A stretch of 64,000 bases of DNA from HK1 sp965202735 (GCA_965202735.1 OZ241844.1:2542001-2606000), one strand, 5' to 3'. Positions 15,581 to 24,241 are shown, counted from the first letter of the stretch. Notes: a model not told the origin generated them from the letters alone. A program made the numbers and translations.

Positions 15581-16348
15581 TCACAGCGTGGGCGGCATCT
15601 CCGCCGGAAGGTCGCCGTTGCGGAAGGTGAGGTCGCGCTGGGCGCGCATGGCCTGCTTCATGCTCTCGATGAACATGCCGGACGGCTCGAGCCGCGTCCA
15701 GTCCGTCTCCGCGGCGGCGTAGCTTCCGTCGGCGTTGCGGTTCACCGTCCACACGTCCACGCCGATCCCCACCCCCGTCGACTGGTACTCGATGTTCATC
15801 TGCACGGTCCAGTACGCGGCGAAGATCGCCTCGCGCAGCGGCGGGAGGTGGCCCGGCTCGGGCCAGAACACGTCCCAGATGAACCGGATGAAGGGGTCGG
15901 CGTTGATCTTGCCCGAGCCCGCGGTGACGTAGGGGAGGTTTTCGTTCAGGCAGTAGATGGAGCCGTCGTAGTCCACGTGGCACAGCCGGAGGCCGTCCGA
16001 GAACGGGATGCACGCCAGCGAGCAGGCCAGCGCGTTGTTCTCGGCGCCGGGGATGACGTACCGCGTCTTCTCCGCCATCTGGAGCGTCGGGGTGACGACG
16101 ACGCGGATCGCCTGCTCGATCGCGGGCAGGTGCTCGGTGTAGGGACGGGTCCTGAGATCGGCGTGGTGGGTCTCGAACACCATGCGAATCTTCTGCCCGA
16201 GCGCGAGCGAGCCGCTGGATGCGACCAGGCTGTCGCCGCCGATCGGGGCGATCTTCAGCATCGGGAGCCCCACGTGGCCGACCGTGACCTGCCGGTCCGC
16301 GGCGATCGCCGCACCGTCGCTCGCCAGGATGCCGACGAGGACGGTCAC
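15581..16348 (-). CDS. Proteasome-type Ntn hydrolase (Thr1 protease-like)
   Basis: The 255-residue protein is encoded from a GTG that overlaps the upstream stop as GTGA. Removing the initiator Met leaves TVLVGILASDGAAIAADRQV. Thr1, the Asp17 equivalent in AADR and a Lys near position 31 (PMLKI) fall where proteasome beta subunits carry their catalytic residues, followed by LVASSGSLALG in the Gly47-like loop. The remainder (ALACSLACIPFSDGLRLCHV, then FIRFIWDVFWPEP) is divergent. It is neither HslV nor a classic 20S subunit by size, but resembles stand-alone bacterial proteasome homologues. The upstream partner is a Panacea-like gene. Substrate and assembly are unknown. Confidence 0.65.
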   Translation of the reverse strand: MTVLVGILASDGAAIAADRQVTVGHVGLPMLKIAPIGGDSLVASSGSLALGQKIRMVFETHHADLRTRPYTEHLPAIEQAIRVVVTPTLQMAEKTRYVIPGAENNALACSLACIPFSDGLRLCHVDYDGSIYCLNENLPYVTAGSGKINADPFIRFIWDVFWPEPGHLPPLREAIFAAYWTVQMNIEYQSTGVGIGVDVWTVNRNADGSYAAAETDWTRLEPSGMFIESMKQAMRAQRDLTFRNGDLPAEMPPTL

Positions 16349-16782
16349 GGACTGCGGAACACGCTGTTCACCGCGAACTCCGGATATGCGGCGTACACGC
16401 TGCGGAGCAGATCGGAGAACGACCGCCCCCCGACCCACGTCACGATGCGGCCGAGGTATTCGGTGAGCCGTGCGTCCGCGTCGTCCGCGAGGACGAGCGC
16501 GACCTTCCGGCCGGATTCGGTGGCGGTGTAGGTCTTCCAGCTTCGGTCCGGGTTCCACTCTCCCCGGACGTGACCGAGGCCCGTCATACGGCGCAGGTCG
16601 GCGTAGATCGCCGCGTCGAACGGCCCGTAGTCGTAGGGCTGGAACGAGTAGAAGTCCGTGCCGATCGAGTCGCCGGCCCCCTGCCCGAACAGGAACATCG
16701 CCTTCTGGATCTGGACGGGGCTCATGGCGCCGCCGGCGGACTTCGCCAGCGCGAGCAGCAGCCAGTCTTGACGTGTGAGCAT
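16345..16782 (-). CDS. Panacea (DUF4065/SocA)-like protein coupled to the Ntn hydrolase
   Basis: The 145-residue protein starts MLTRQDWLLLALAKSAGGAM and contains SPVQIQKAMFLFGQ, then FYSFQPYDYGPFDAAIYADL and a helical C-terminal half. The QKxxFLF and PYxYGPFxxxIYxDL spacing resembles the Panacea domain, an antitoxin or proteolytic-adaptor fold found in PanAT modules and in SocA. The stop overlaps the GTG of the downstream Thr protease, so the two are made together. SocA is known as a proteolytic adaptor, so an adaptor-protease pair is an attractive inference. Family assignment is by eye and tentative. Confidence 0.55.
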   Translation of the reverse strand: MLTRQDWLLLALAKSAGGAMSPVQIQKAMFLFGQGAGDSIGTDFYSFQPYDYGPFDAAIYADLRRMTGLGHVRGEWNPDRSWKTYTATESGRKVALVLADDADARLTEYLGRIVTWVGGRSFSDLLRSVYAAYPEFAVNSVFRSP

Positions 16783-17049
16783 CGTGCGGTACCCCCTTCA
16801 CGGATGCCTCTCGGAACGGAGGGGCGGCTACCATGACACTCGCGGCAGCCGCCGGTAAATCAGCCGGGAGCGCATGGCTTGTAGGCCTCCGGCGCGACGG
16901 GCCGTCGCCGCGGGGGCCGCGGCCGCAAGGGCGGTGCGGAGGGGAAGGCGCCGGCGCCGGGCGCCGCGCCCGCGTCTCCTCCCGCCTGCGGGGGGTCGGG
17001 GGGGGGGGAATCGGTGACGAATCGAGGCGGATGGTTCCCGTCGCGCGGC

Positions 17050-17886
17050 TCAACGCTGCGCCGCCGGCACCCACGCGGTGGTGCGCCCGCCGATCGTCAC
17101 GTGCTCGATCGGCTGTCCGCGCGCCGTCTTCGCGTCCCCGCGCCGGCCCCAGCGCCGGTGGAACAGCCATGATCGCGGATAGAGCGAATCGTCGGCGTTC
17201 GCGCCGGCCGCGCGCTTCACGATGGCGGCGAGCCTGGCCCGTACGCGCCTCGCTTCCGCATCGGTCAGCGAGGATGCCCGGCGCCGGGGGTCGATGCCGG
17301 CCTGGTAGAGCACTTCGTCCGCGATCCAGTTGCCCACGCCGGCCGCGAACGACTGGTCCAGCAGGAGTGACTTCACGTTGGCCGGCCGCGCCCGCAGCAT
17401 GTCGGAGAACCGCTTCGGCGGCGGCATCGCCAGCAGGGGGTCGAAGCCGAGCCGTGCGACCGGCGGCTCGCGCTCGGGGTCGTCGCGCAGGAGGATGCGG
17501 CCGAGCCGGCGCCCGTCGACCATCGCGAGCTCGCCGCCGTCGTCGAAGCGCATCCGGATCTTCACGAACCGGGGCGGCCACGTCGCCGGGTCCTCCCGCG
17601 GCCCCGACTTGAGCTGCAGCGGCGTTGTCTCCGGGGTCCTGAACGCGCCGGTCATCCCGAAGTGGAAGAGCGGATGCGGCGGCGCGTCCAGATCGAGCCA
17701 GAGCTGCTTGCCCCAGCGCCGTGCCGCATCGACCCGCTTGCCCTCCAGTGCCCGGCGCCACGCGCTCGGCGCCACCGAATCGAACACGATCCCGTCGTCC
17801 GCGCACCACACGTGCGTGATGCGTCGCCCGGCCGCCACGGATTCCGCCAGCCTGCGTCCACGTTCGACCTCCGGAAGCTCCGGCAT
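17050..17886 (-). CDS. Fpg/Nei-family DNA glycosylase, zinc-less finger type
   Basis: The 278-residue protein starts MPELPEVERGRR; after Met removal Pro1 and Glu2 are the catalytic lyase residues. Later blocks are GKQLWLDLD, PLFHFGMTGAF (helix-two-turn-helix lysine region upstream), and SLLLDQSFAAGVGNWIADEV, then LYQAGIDP. The C-terminal finger normally carries four cysteines. Here it reads HVTIGGRTTAWVPAAQR with none, so this is a zinc-less version as in plant and fungal Fpg and NEIL1. It excises oxidised bases such as 8-oxoG or FapyG. I chose the internal ATG at 17886 because Pro1 must be N-terminal. It stands alone. Confidence 0.88.
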   Translation of the reverse strand: MPELPEVERGRRLAESVAAGRRITHVWCADDGIVFDSVAPSAWRRALEGKRVDAARRWGKQLWLDLDAPPHPLFHFGMTGAFRTPETTPLQLKSGPREDPATWPPRFVKIRMRFDDGGELAMVDGRRLGRILLRDDPEREPPVARLGFDPLLAMPPPKRFSDMLRARPANVKSLLLDQSFAAGVGNWIADEVLYQAGIDPRRRASSLTDAEARRVRARLAAIVKRAAGANADDSLYPRSWLFHRRWGRRGDAKTARGQPIEHVTIGGRTTAWVPAAQR

Positions 17887-18104
17887 GTCCGCTCCTCCCG
17901 CCGCCGCCACCGCCTTGCCGTGGCCATGGTAGCGCGGCCGGTGCGGACATCGGCGCCGCGCCGCGCCGCCTTGTCGGCGGTGTCAATCACTGGCACGGCC
18001 TTCTCGATTTATCTGACACTGGCGCTCTCTGGGCCGCCGCCACGGTCGCAGGCTGGGGCTGCGGGGAATCCGACGCTTCGAATCGGGGGGTATGCGTCCG
18101 GAGC

Positions 18105-19001
18105 TCAGGCGACCTTCGCGTCCCGCACCGGGGGAAGCCCCAGGATCCCGCGCGCCTCCTCCACGGTCGCGACCCGGCCGCCGAGCTCCCGGATGATGCG
18201 CACGCCCTTCTCCACGAGCTCCCGGTTGCCCTTGCACTTCACGCCGCGGTCGAGATGGACGGCGTCCTCCATCCCGATCCGGCAGTGTCCGCCGAGCAGG
18301 AACGCCTGCGCGAGCATCGGAAACGCCCACCGGCTGGCGCCGAACGCGGCCCACTCGCAGTTCGGGGGCAGCAGGGACTTCGCGTAGAGCATCGTCTCGC
18401 TGCCCGGCGAGAAGCCGTACTTCACCCCGGTGACGATCTGGAAGAGCGTCGGCTCGCGCAGGGTCCCGTCCCCGACGAGCTCGTGCGCGAGCTGGATGTC
18501 GCCGCTGTCGAACACCTCCAGCTCCGGCTTCACCCCCGCCGCGCAGATGCGCTCCGCCATGATGCGGATGTTGCGGGGGCTGTTGATCACCGCCCCGCCG
18601 CCGAACCACATCGTGTTCAGGTCGAGGCTGCATATCTCGGGCCTGAGCTCCACGACGTGCTCGGTGCGGACCTCCGGCGTGGTCAGCATCGTGGCCGGGG
18701 CCGCCACCTTCGGGTCGTCGTCGCTCGGCACGAACCGCCCGCCGGGGCCGGTGGTGAGGTTGATGATGAGGTCGGTGTCGCTCGCGCGGATGCGCCCGAC
18801 CACCTCGCGGTAGTACTCGAGCTCCATGCTCGGCCGGCCGGATGCGGGGTCGCGCACGTGGATGTGGCAGATGGCGGCGCCCGCCCGCGCCGCGGCGATG
18901 CAGTCGCCGGCGATCTCCGCCGGGGTGACCGGCAGCGTCTCGTTGTGCCGGCGCGTGGTGTGGCTGCCGGTCACGGCGCAGGAGAGGATGGTGGGCTTCA
19001 T
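18105..19001 (-). CDS. BKACE (DUF849) beta-keto acid cleavage enzyme
   Basis: The 298-residue protein starts MKPTILSCAVTGSHTTRRHN and has the BKACE order. AARAGAAICHIHVRDPASGR holds a metal-binding HxH, followed by LIINLTTGPGGRF, SLDLNTMWFGG, then LVEKGVRIIRELGGRVATVE at the end. BKACE enzymes are TIM barrels that condense a beta-keto acid with acetyl-CoA, releasing acetoacetate, as in lysine fermentation (3-keto-5-aminohexanoate) and carnitine breakdown. Substrate cannot be read from sequence. It is transcribed away from the aap operon, so catabolism of an imported amino compound is a reasonable guess. The start ATG at 19001 fits homology. Confidence 0.85.
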   Translation of the reverse strand: MKPTILSCAVTGSHTTRRHNETLPVTPAEIAGDCIAAARAGAAICHIHVRDPASGRPSMELEYYREVVGRIRASDTDLIINLTTGPGGRFVPSDDDPKVAAPATMLTTPEVRTEHVVELRPEICSLDLNTMWFGGGAVINSPRNIRIMAERICAAGVKPELEVFDSGDIQLAHELVGDGTLREPTLFQIVTGVKYGFSPGSETMLYAKSLLPPNCEWAAFGASRWAFPMLAQAFLLGGHCRIGMEDAVHLDRGVKCKGNRELVEKGVRIIRELGGRVATVEEARGILGLPPVRDAKVA

Positions 19002-19450
19002 GGTCGGTCCCCGGAAGGGTCGGGCGATGCGGCGCATGTAGTCCCGCATCGAGTGGATGGCAATGGTCTCGATACTACACAAGCACATCGCGGCCGGGCG
19101 CGCCTGCCCGGAGGGATGGCAGGGCCATTCAGAAGTCGCGGCCACCGGCCGCCAGACCGGAATCTCGCACGGTGGCTGGCGGTCTTCCGGCATCGAAGAC
19201 CCGATTCGAGCGTCTGATGAACCGCTCGCCACAGACTTCCGGAGAGATCTGGCCGGCCCCGCGCATCGTGTCCCGCGCATCGTTGGACAAGGCCGGGGAT
19301 TCGACGCTAGCATCCCGGCTCGGTGGGGTGCTCGACCGGAGCTCGGACCCGAGAGTGCCGTCGGGCAGTCCCCGGAAGGTGGATGGAACCCGATTTCGAA
19401 AGGCATGGACCTCGATCTCGAAAAGCTTACAGGCTCAGAGGAGAAGGAAA
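19002..19450. other. Divergent intergenic region upstream of aapJ
   Basis: This 449-base gap separates the BKACE gene from aapJ. It contains one copy of a two-copy repeat (19123-19254) and otherwise no coding signal. Promoters for both genes must lie here; I cannot pick one with confidence. Confidence 0.5.
19123..19254 (+). repeat. About 130-bp dispersed repeat, copy 1 of 2
   Basis: This stretch recurs in the same orientation at 45103-45232, with shared blocks such as GCATCGAAGACCC, TGATGAACCGCTCG and GACTTCCGGAGAG. Its ends show weak inverted symmetry (GGCCAT...GAAGTC against GACTTCC...GGCC). It encodes nothing recognisable. Confidence 0.6.
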
Positions 19451-20476
19451 ATGAGGAACGAAGTGACTGTACGGGCGGGCGCCCTTGCGCTCGCGCTCGG
19501 CGTCGCCGGCAGCGCGCAGGCCGGCACCCTTGAGGATGTCCAGGCCCGCGGCGTGCTGAACTGCGTCGTCAGCACCGGCGTCGCCGGATTCGCCTACACG
19601 GACGAAGCCGGCGAATGGAAGGGCTTCGACGTCGACTTCTGCCGTGCGACCGCGGCCGCCGTGCTCGGCGACCCGGACGCGATCAAGGCCGTCACCTCCA
19701 CCGGCAAGACGCGCTTCACGCTGCTGAACGCGGGCGAAGGCGACGTGCTGTGGCGCAACACCACCATCACCTTCTCGCGCGACGTCGGCGTGAAGCTGCG
19801 GTTCCACGGCGTCAACTACTACGATGGCCAGGGCTTCATGGTGCGCAAGGACCTCGGAGTCTCCAGCGCCACGGAGCTTGACGGCGCCTCCGTCTGCATC
19901 CAGACCGGCACCACCACCGAGCTCAACCTCGCCGACTACTTCCATTCCACCGGCATGAAGTACGAGGCGGTGCCCATCGAGACCAACGACGAGGCGCGCC
20001 AGAACTACCTCGCCGGACGGTGCGACGTGTACACGACGGATGCATCCGGCCTCGCGGCCACCCGCTCCACCTTCGGGGACGATGCGCCGAACCACGTCAT
20101 CCTTCCCGAGATCATCTCCAAGGAGCCGCTCGGCCCCGCCACCCGCCACGGAGACGACCAGTGGTCGGACATCGTGACCTGGGTGCTGAACGCGACCGTC
20201 ACGGCCGAGGAGAAGGGGGTGACCATGGGGAACGTCGACGACATGAAGGCGAACTCCAAGGACCCCGAGGTGCTGCGCCTGCTGGGTGTGGAAGGCAACC
20301 AGGGTGCGGAGCTCGGCCTGGGCGCCGACTGGGCCTACAACATCATCAAGTCGGTCGGCAACTATGGCGAGATCTTCGAGCGCAACATCGGCGTGAACAC
20401 GCCCATCGGCCTGGAGCGCGGGGTCAACGCGCTGTGGACCGACGGAGGCCTGCAGTACTCGCCGCCGTTCCGTTGA
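19451..20476 (+). CDS. aapJ: General L-amino acid ABC transporter substrate-binding protein AapJ
   Basis: The 341-residue protein has a signal peptide (MRNEVTVRAGALALALGVAG, cleaved after SAQA) and a family 3 binding-protein fold. Markers are LEDVQARGVLNCVVSTGVAG, EWKGFDVDFCRATAAAVLGD, RNTTITFSRDVG and SVCIQTGTTTELNLADYF. AapJ captures a broad range of L-amino acids in the periplasm. A strong ribosome-binding site (aggagaagg) precedes the ATG at 19451. It is the first gene of a four-gene operon with the AapQ and AapM permeases and the AapP ATPase. Two conserved Cys (CVV, CIQ) may form disulfides. Confidence 0.93.
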   Translation: MRNEVTVRAGALALALGVAGSAQAGTLEDVQARGVLNCVVSTGVAGFAYTDEAGEWKGFDVDFCRATAAAVLGDPDAIKAVTSTGKTRFTLLNAGEGDVLWRNTTITFSRDVGVKLRFHGVNYYDGQGFMVRKDLGVSSATELDGASVCIQTGTTTELNLADYFHSTGMKYEAVPIETNDEARQNYLAGRCDVYTTDASGLAATRSTFGDDAPNHVILPEIISKEPLGPATRHGDDQWSDIVTWVLNATVTAEEKGVTMGNVDDMKANSKDPEVLRLLGVEGNQGAELGLGADWAYNIIKSVGNYGEIFERNIGVNTPIGLERGVNALWTDGGLQYSPPFR

Positions 20477-20569
20477 GCGAGGGCCTGCCGAGACCGGCCT
20501 GAGCCGAGTCCGAGACCGGCGCCGGCGTGCGCGCGCACGCCGGCGCCGCACTTCACCGGGGAGCTGTCG

Positions 20570-21763
20570 ATGGCAGCAGCCGCTCCCATCGAACCGGGTG
20601 GCTCGATCGTCCGCCTCTGGCGGAACAAGGAGGCGCGATCGGTCATCGTGCAGATCGTCACCGTGGCGGTGGTGTGCGCCCTGGTGGCGGTCGGGCTGCA
20701 CAACGTGTCGGTCAACCTCGAAGCGATCGGAAAGGAGTTCAGCTTCGACTTCCTGACCGCCCCCGCCGCCTACGACATCACCTTCTCACCCTTCATCGAC
20801 TACACCTCCCGCGACACGCACGTCGTCGCGGCGGCGGTCGGAATCCTGAATACCCTGCTGGTGGCGGTCTGCGGCATCGTTGCCGCCACCCTGCTCGGCT
20901 TCACCATGGGCGTCATGCGGCTGTCCGGCAACTGGCTGATCAGCCGGATGGTCTACGTCTTCATCGAGTTCACCCGCAACGTCCCGGTGCTGCTGCACAT
21001 CCTGCTCGTCCACGGAATCGTGGTGACCACGCTGCCCGCGGCCCGCAACGCGATCAGCTTCGGGGACACGATGTTCCTCTCCAACCGCGGCTTCTACGTG
21101 CCGGCGCCGGTGCCGGGGGACGGTGCCGGCATCGTCGGCGCGGTGCTCGTGGTCGCGATCATCGCCGCGATCGTGTTTCGCCGGTGGGCGAAGCGGGTGC
21201 AGGACGAGACGGGGACGATCTACCCGGTCTTCTGGATCTGCGCCGGGATCATCGTCGGCGCGACCGGGCTGGCGTTCCTCGCGACGGGCCTGCCCCTGTC
21301 CTGGGAGGTGCCGGAGCTCAAGGGGTTCAACTTCCGGGGGGGGATGGCGCTGAAGCCCGAGTTCCTGGCCCTGTGGCTCGCGCTCACCTACTACACCTCG
21401 TGCTTCATCGCCGAGATCGTGCGGGCCGGGATCCTCGCGGTCAGCCACGGCCAGACCGAGGCGTCGCACGCGCTGGGGCTGCGGCCGAACCGTACCCTTC
21501 AGCTCGTGATCATCCCGCAGGCGCTTCGCATCATCGTGCCGCCGCTCGTCAGCCAGTACCTGAACCTCACCAAGAACTCCTCGCTGGCCATCGCCATCGG
21601 CTACATGGACGTGGTCGCCACCATCGGCGGCATCTCCCTGATGCAGACCGGCAAGGAAGTGGAGACGATGATCATCGTGCTCGGGGCCTACCTCGTCATC
21701 TCGCTGATCATCTCGGCGTTCATGAACTGGTTCAACCGCAGCATCCGGTTCAAGGAGCGATAG
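20570..21763 (+). CDS. aapQ: Amino acid ABC transporter permease AapQ
   Basis: The 397-residue membrane protein has one N-terminal helix (VIVQIVTVAVVCALVAVGLH), a characteristic NVSVNLEAIGKEFSFDFL segment, and several helices. The C-terminal permease signature is EASHALGLRPNRTLQLVIIP, then QALRIIVPPLVSQYLNLTKN, the EAA loop that docks on the ATPase. Length fits AapQ (about 400). It pairs with AapM to form the channel. The gap from aapJ is 93 bases with no evident terminator, so it is co-transcribed. Confidence 0.93.
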   Translation: MAAAAPIEPGGSIVRLWRNKEARSVIVQIVTVAVVCALVAVGLHNVSVNLEAIGKEFSFDFLTAPAAYDITFSPFIDYTSRDTHVVAAAVGILNTLLVAVCGIVAATLLGFTMGVMRLSGNWLISRMVYVFIEFTRNVPVLLHILLVHGIVVTTLPAARNAISFGDTMFLSNRGFYVPAPVPGDGAGIVGAVLVVAIIAAIVFRRWAKRVQDETGTIYPVFWICAGIIVGATGLAFLATGLPLSWEVPELKGFNFRGGMALKPEFLALWLALTYYTSCFIAEIVRAGILAVSHGQTEASHALGLRPNRTLQLVIIPQALRIIVPPLVSQYLNLTKNSSLAIAIGYMDVVATIGGISLMQTGKEVETMIIVLGAYLVISLIISAFMNWFNRSIRFKER

Positions 21764-21766
21764 CGT

Positions 21767-21865
21767 GGCCGGACGACCGCATCCGGAGGGACCGCGCCTC
21801 CCCCGCACGCCGATGGGACGGCCCGGAAAGCCGGAAGAGGCGCCGGCCGGACGACCGCATCCGGA
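21767..21865 (+). repeat. Short direct repeat between aapQ and aapM
   Basis: A 21-base unit beginning GGCCGGACGACCGCATCC occurs exactly at 21767-21787 and 21845-21865. It could affect mRNA folding between the two permease genes. Too few copies for a CRISPR. Confidence 0.6.
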
Positions 21866-21889
21866 TGCGCCGCGCCGTGGCCGCCCGTC

Positions 21890-23026
21890 ATGACCGATTC
21901 GACGACGCCCCCGCACCACGCCCCCGGGACCCACCCGGACCTGCCGCCGCCCCGGCGCACCACCGGCGTCGTCGGCTGGATGTACGGCAACCTGTTCTCG
22001 ACGCCCCTGAACATCGCGCTGACCCTGGCCGGGGTCTACGTCCTCTACCTCATCGTCCCCCCGCTCGTGGAATGGGCGTTCCTGAAGTCGATCTGGGTGG
22101 CCGGGTCCCGCGACGAGTGCTGGGACAAGATGGAGGTCCAGGAGGAAGCGGCCTGCTGGGCCTTCATCAAGAGCAGGCTGTCCCTCTTCGTCTACGGGTT
22201 CTACCCCGAGGCGGAGCGGTGGAGGGTCAACCTGTCGTTCGTGCTGCTGATCTTCGCGATCCTGCCGGTGCTCTACGACCGGCTGCCGGGACGCCGCCAC
22301 TGGATGTGGTACGTGGCCGCGTTCCCGTTCCTGGTCGGCTGGCTCCTGGTCGGCGGACTCGGCCTCGTGCCGGTGGAGACCAGCCAGTTCGGCGGCTTCA
22401 TGCTGACCCTGGTCATCGGGGTCACGGGGATCTCGTTCTCGCTGCCGATCGGCATCGCCCTCGCGCTGGGACGCACGTCCAACCTGCCGGCGGTGCGCAT
22501 CCTGTGCGTGCTGTTCATCGAGTTCATCCGCGGCGTGCCGCTGATCGCGCTGCTGTTCGTGGCGTCGACGATGCTCAACTACTTCCTGCCGCCGGGCACC
22601 ACTTTCGACCTGCTCATGCGGGTGCTGATCATGGTGACGCTCTTCTCCGCCGCCTACATCGCGGAGGTCGTGCGCGGCGGTCTGCAGGGCATCCCGAAGG
22701 GCCAGTTCGAGGCCGCGGACTCGCTGGGTCTCTCGTACTGGAAGGCGCAGCGGCTGATCATCCTGCCCCAGGCGCTGAAGATCTCCATCCCCGGCATCGT
22801 CAACACCTTCATCGGGCTGTACAAAGACACCACCCTGGTGCTCATCATCGGCATGCTGGACCCGCTCGGCATCGGCCGGTCGTCGCTCGCGGACGCGCAG
22901 TGGGCGGGGCTCGCCCGCGAGGTGTACCTCTTCATCGCGGTGTTCTTCTTCCTGTGCTGCTTCGGGATGTCGCGCTACTCGCTGTACCTGGAGCGCAAGC
23001 TGCACACCGGCCACGAGCGCGGCTGA
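21890..23026 (+). CDS. aapM: Amino acid ABC transporter permease AapM
   Basis: The 378-residue protein has a Pro-rich N-terminus, TTGVVGWMYGNLFSTPLNIA with a first helix (LTLAGVYVLYLIVPPLV), a large loop, and a core of five or so helices. The permease motif is EAADSLGLSYWKAQRLIILP, then QALKISIPGIVNTFIGLYKD. AapM forms a heterodimer with AapQ. The gene lies 126 bases after aapQ, in a spacer with an internal direct repeat. The N-terminal 30 residues (MTDSTTPPHHAPGTHPDLPP) are probably disordered. Confidence 0.92.
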   Translation: MTDSTTPPHHAPGTHPDLPPPRRTTGVVGWMYGNLFSTPLNIALTLAGVYVLYLIVPPLVEWAFLKSIWVAGSRDECWDKMEVQEEAACWAFIKSRLSLFVYGFYPEAERWRVNLSFVLLIFAILPVLYDRLPGRRHWMWYVAAFPFLVGWLLVGGLGLVPVETSQFGGFMLTLVIGVTGISFSLPIGIALALGRTSNLPAVRILCVLFIEFIRGVPLIALLFVASTMLNYFLPPGTTFDLLMRVLIMVTLFSAAYIAEVVRGGLQGIPKGQFEAADSLGLSYWKAQRLIILPQALKISIPGIVNTFIGLYKDTTLVLIIGMLDPLGIGRSSLADAQWAGLAREVYLFIAVFFFLCCFGMSRYSLYLERKLHTGHERG

Positions 23027-23059
23027 TGCTCGCGCGCCGCTCTCCGGAGCCCCTAGGGC

Positions 23060-23323
23060 GCGGCCCCCGCAAGACCGCTCTTCGCGCCGGGGCGGACACG
23101 CGCGACCCGGCCCGCCATGCCGGCCTCGGGAGCGACCCCCGCAAGGCTCCTCTTCACGCCGGACCGGCCCGGATCGCCGAGTCGGCGGCTGAACGTTCCC
23201 GTCCGGGCGGGATGCGCCCGCGGGGCCCGGCCGGATACGAACCATCGACACGATGCCGGCTGCGCGGTGACGCAGCTCCGACCATGCGGGACCCGGCCGG
23301 ACACGGATCATCGACACGGGAGC
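23060..23323 (+). repeat. Two pairs of imperfect direct repeats between aapM and aapP
   Basis: The 305-base spacer holds no gene. Bases 23060-23090 and 23132-23162 share GCGRCCCCCGCAAG and CTCTTC.CGCCGG. Bases 23223-23257 and 23288-23323 share ACCCGGCCGGA and ATCGACACG. These look like local duplications that lengthened the spacer; an internal promoter or processing site is possible. Confidence 0.5.
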
Positions 23324-23331
23324 CTTGAACC

Positions 23332-24135
23332 ATGGCGAACGCAGAGCAGGCGGCCGGCGGAGCCGGCGGACAGCGGCTCGATTCGAAGGCGGATGCCTCC
23401 GAGACCACCATCTCGATCCGCGGCATGCACAAGTGGTTCGGCGAGTTCCACGTGCTCAAGGACATCAACCTGGAGGTCAGCCGCGGCGAGCGCATCGTGA
23501 TCTGCGGGCCGTCGGGCTCCGGCAAGTCGACCCTGATCCGGTGCATCAACCGGCTGGAGGAGCACCAGCAGGGCGCCATCGTGGTCGACGGCACCGAGCT
23601 CACCAGCGATCTGAAGAACATCGAGATCATCCGCTCGGAAGTCGGCATGGTGTTCCAGCACTTCAACCTGTTCCCCCACCTCACCGCGCTGGAGAACTGC
23701 ACGCTGGCGCCGATCTGGGTGCGCAAGATGCCGAAGGCGGAGGCGGAGGAGGTCGCGATGCGCTATCTCGAACGGGTGCGCATCCCCGAGCAGGCGCTCA
23801 AGTATCCGGGCCAGCTCTCGGGCGGCCAGCAGCAGCGGGTCGCGATCGCGCGGTCGCTGTGCATGAGCCCGCGCATCATGCTCTTCGACGAGCCGACTTC
23901 GGCGCTCGACCCCGAGATGATCAAGGAGGTGCTGGAGGTCATGGTGGAGCTCGCCGAGAGCGGCATGACGATGCTGGTGGTCACCCACGAGATGGGGTTC
24001 GCCACCGCGGTCGCGAACCGCGTCATCTTCATGGACGGCGGCGAGATCATCGAGCAGAACGAGCCGAACGAGTTCTTCACCAACCCGCGGCACGACCGCA
24101 CGAAGCTGTTCCTGAGCCAGATCCTGTCGCACTGA
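23332..24135 (+). CDS. aapP: Amino acid ABC transporter ATP-binding protein AapP
   Basis: The 267-residue ATPase has a 25-residue Ala/Gly-rich leader, then ISIRGMHKWFGEFHVLKDIN. Walker A is GPSGSGKST near residue 60, the Q-loop is MVFQHFNLFPHLT, the signature LSGGQQQRVAIARSL, Walker B IMLFDEPTSALDPEM, and the switch His TMLVVTHEMGFA. This is the polar amino acid uptake class. It powers the AapQM channel from the cytoplasmic side. It closes the operon 305 bases after aapM. Confidence 0.95.
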   Translation: MANAEQAAGGAGGQRLDSKADASETTISIRGMHKWFGEFHVLKDINLEVSRGERIVICGPSGSGKSTLIRCINRLEEHQQGAIVVDGTELTSDLKNIEIIRSEVGMVFQHFNLFPHLTALENCTLAPIWVRKMPKAEAEEVAMRYLERVRIPEQALKYPGQLSGGQQQRVAIARSLCMSPRIMLFDEPTSALDPEMIKEVLEVMVELAESGMTMLVVTHEMGFATAVANRVIFMDGGEIIEQNEPNEFFTNPRHDRTKLFLSQILSH

Positions 24136-24241
24136 GGCGAGGCCGCCGCAAGTCGGACCGGACCGTGGCGGCGGCGGTCATGGCGCGTGGCCGGAGCCGG
24201 CCGTTCCCACCGCTGCCGGCAGGACGGCTCTCGTGTGGCCG

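Noticed and set aside
16990..17008. Long G run as a G-quadruplex regulatory site
   Set aside because: A single G tract in an intergenic region next to the Fpg stop, with no gene start nearby to regulate.
15581..17986. A single 801-codon reverse frame
   Set aside because: Only the last 255 codons are a real protein; upstream codons are out of frame with the Fpg and Panacea-like genes, and a coupled GTG start at 16348 fits better.
21767..23323. Direct repeats in the aap spacers as a possible CRISPR
   Set aside because: Only two copies of each unit, no regular spacers, no cas genes.
20527..23328. A 933-codon frame over aapQ and aapM, and an 843-codon antisense frame at 20786-23317
   Set aside because: Both are shadows of the two permease genes; they are Arg/Gly/His-rich with no recognisable domain.
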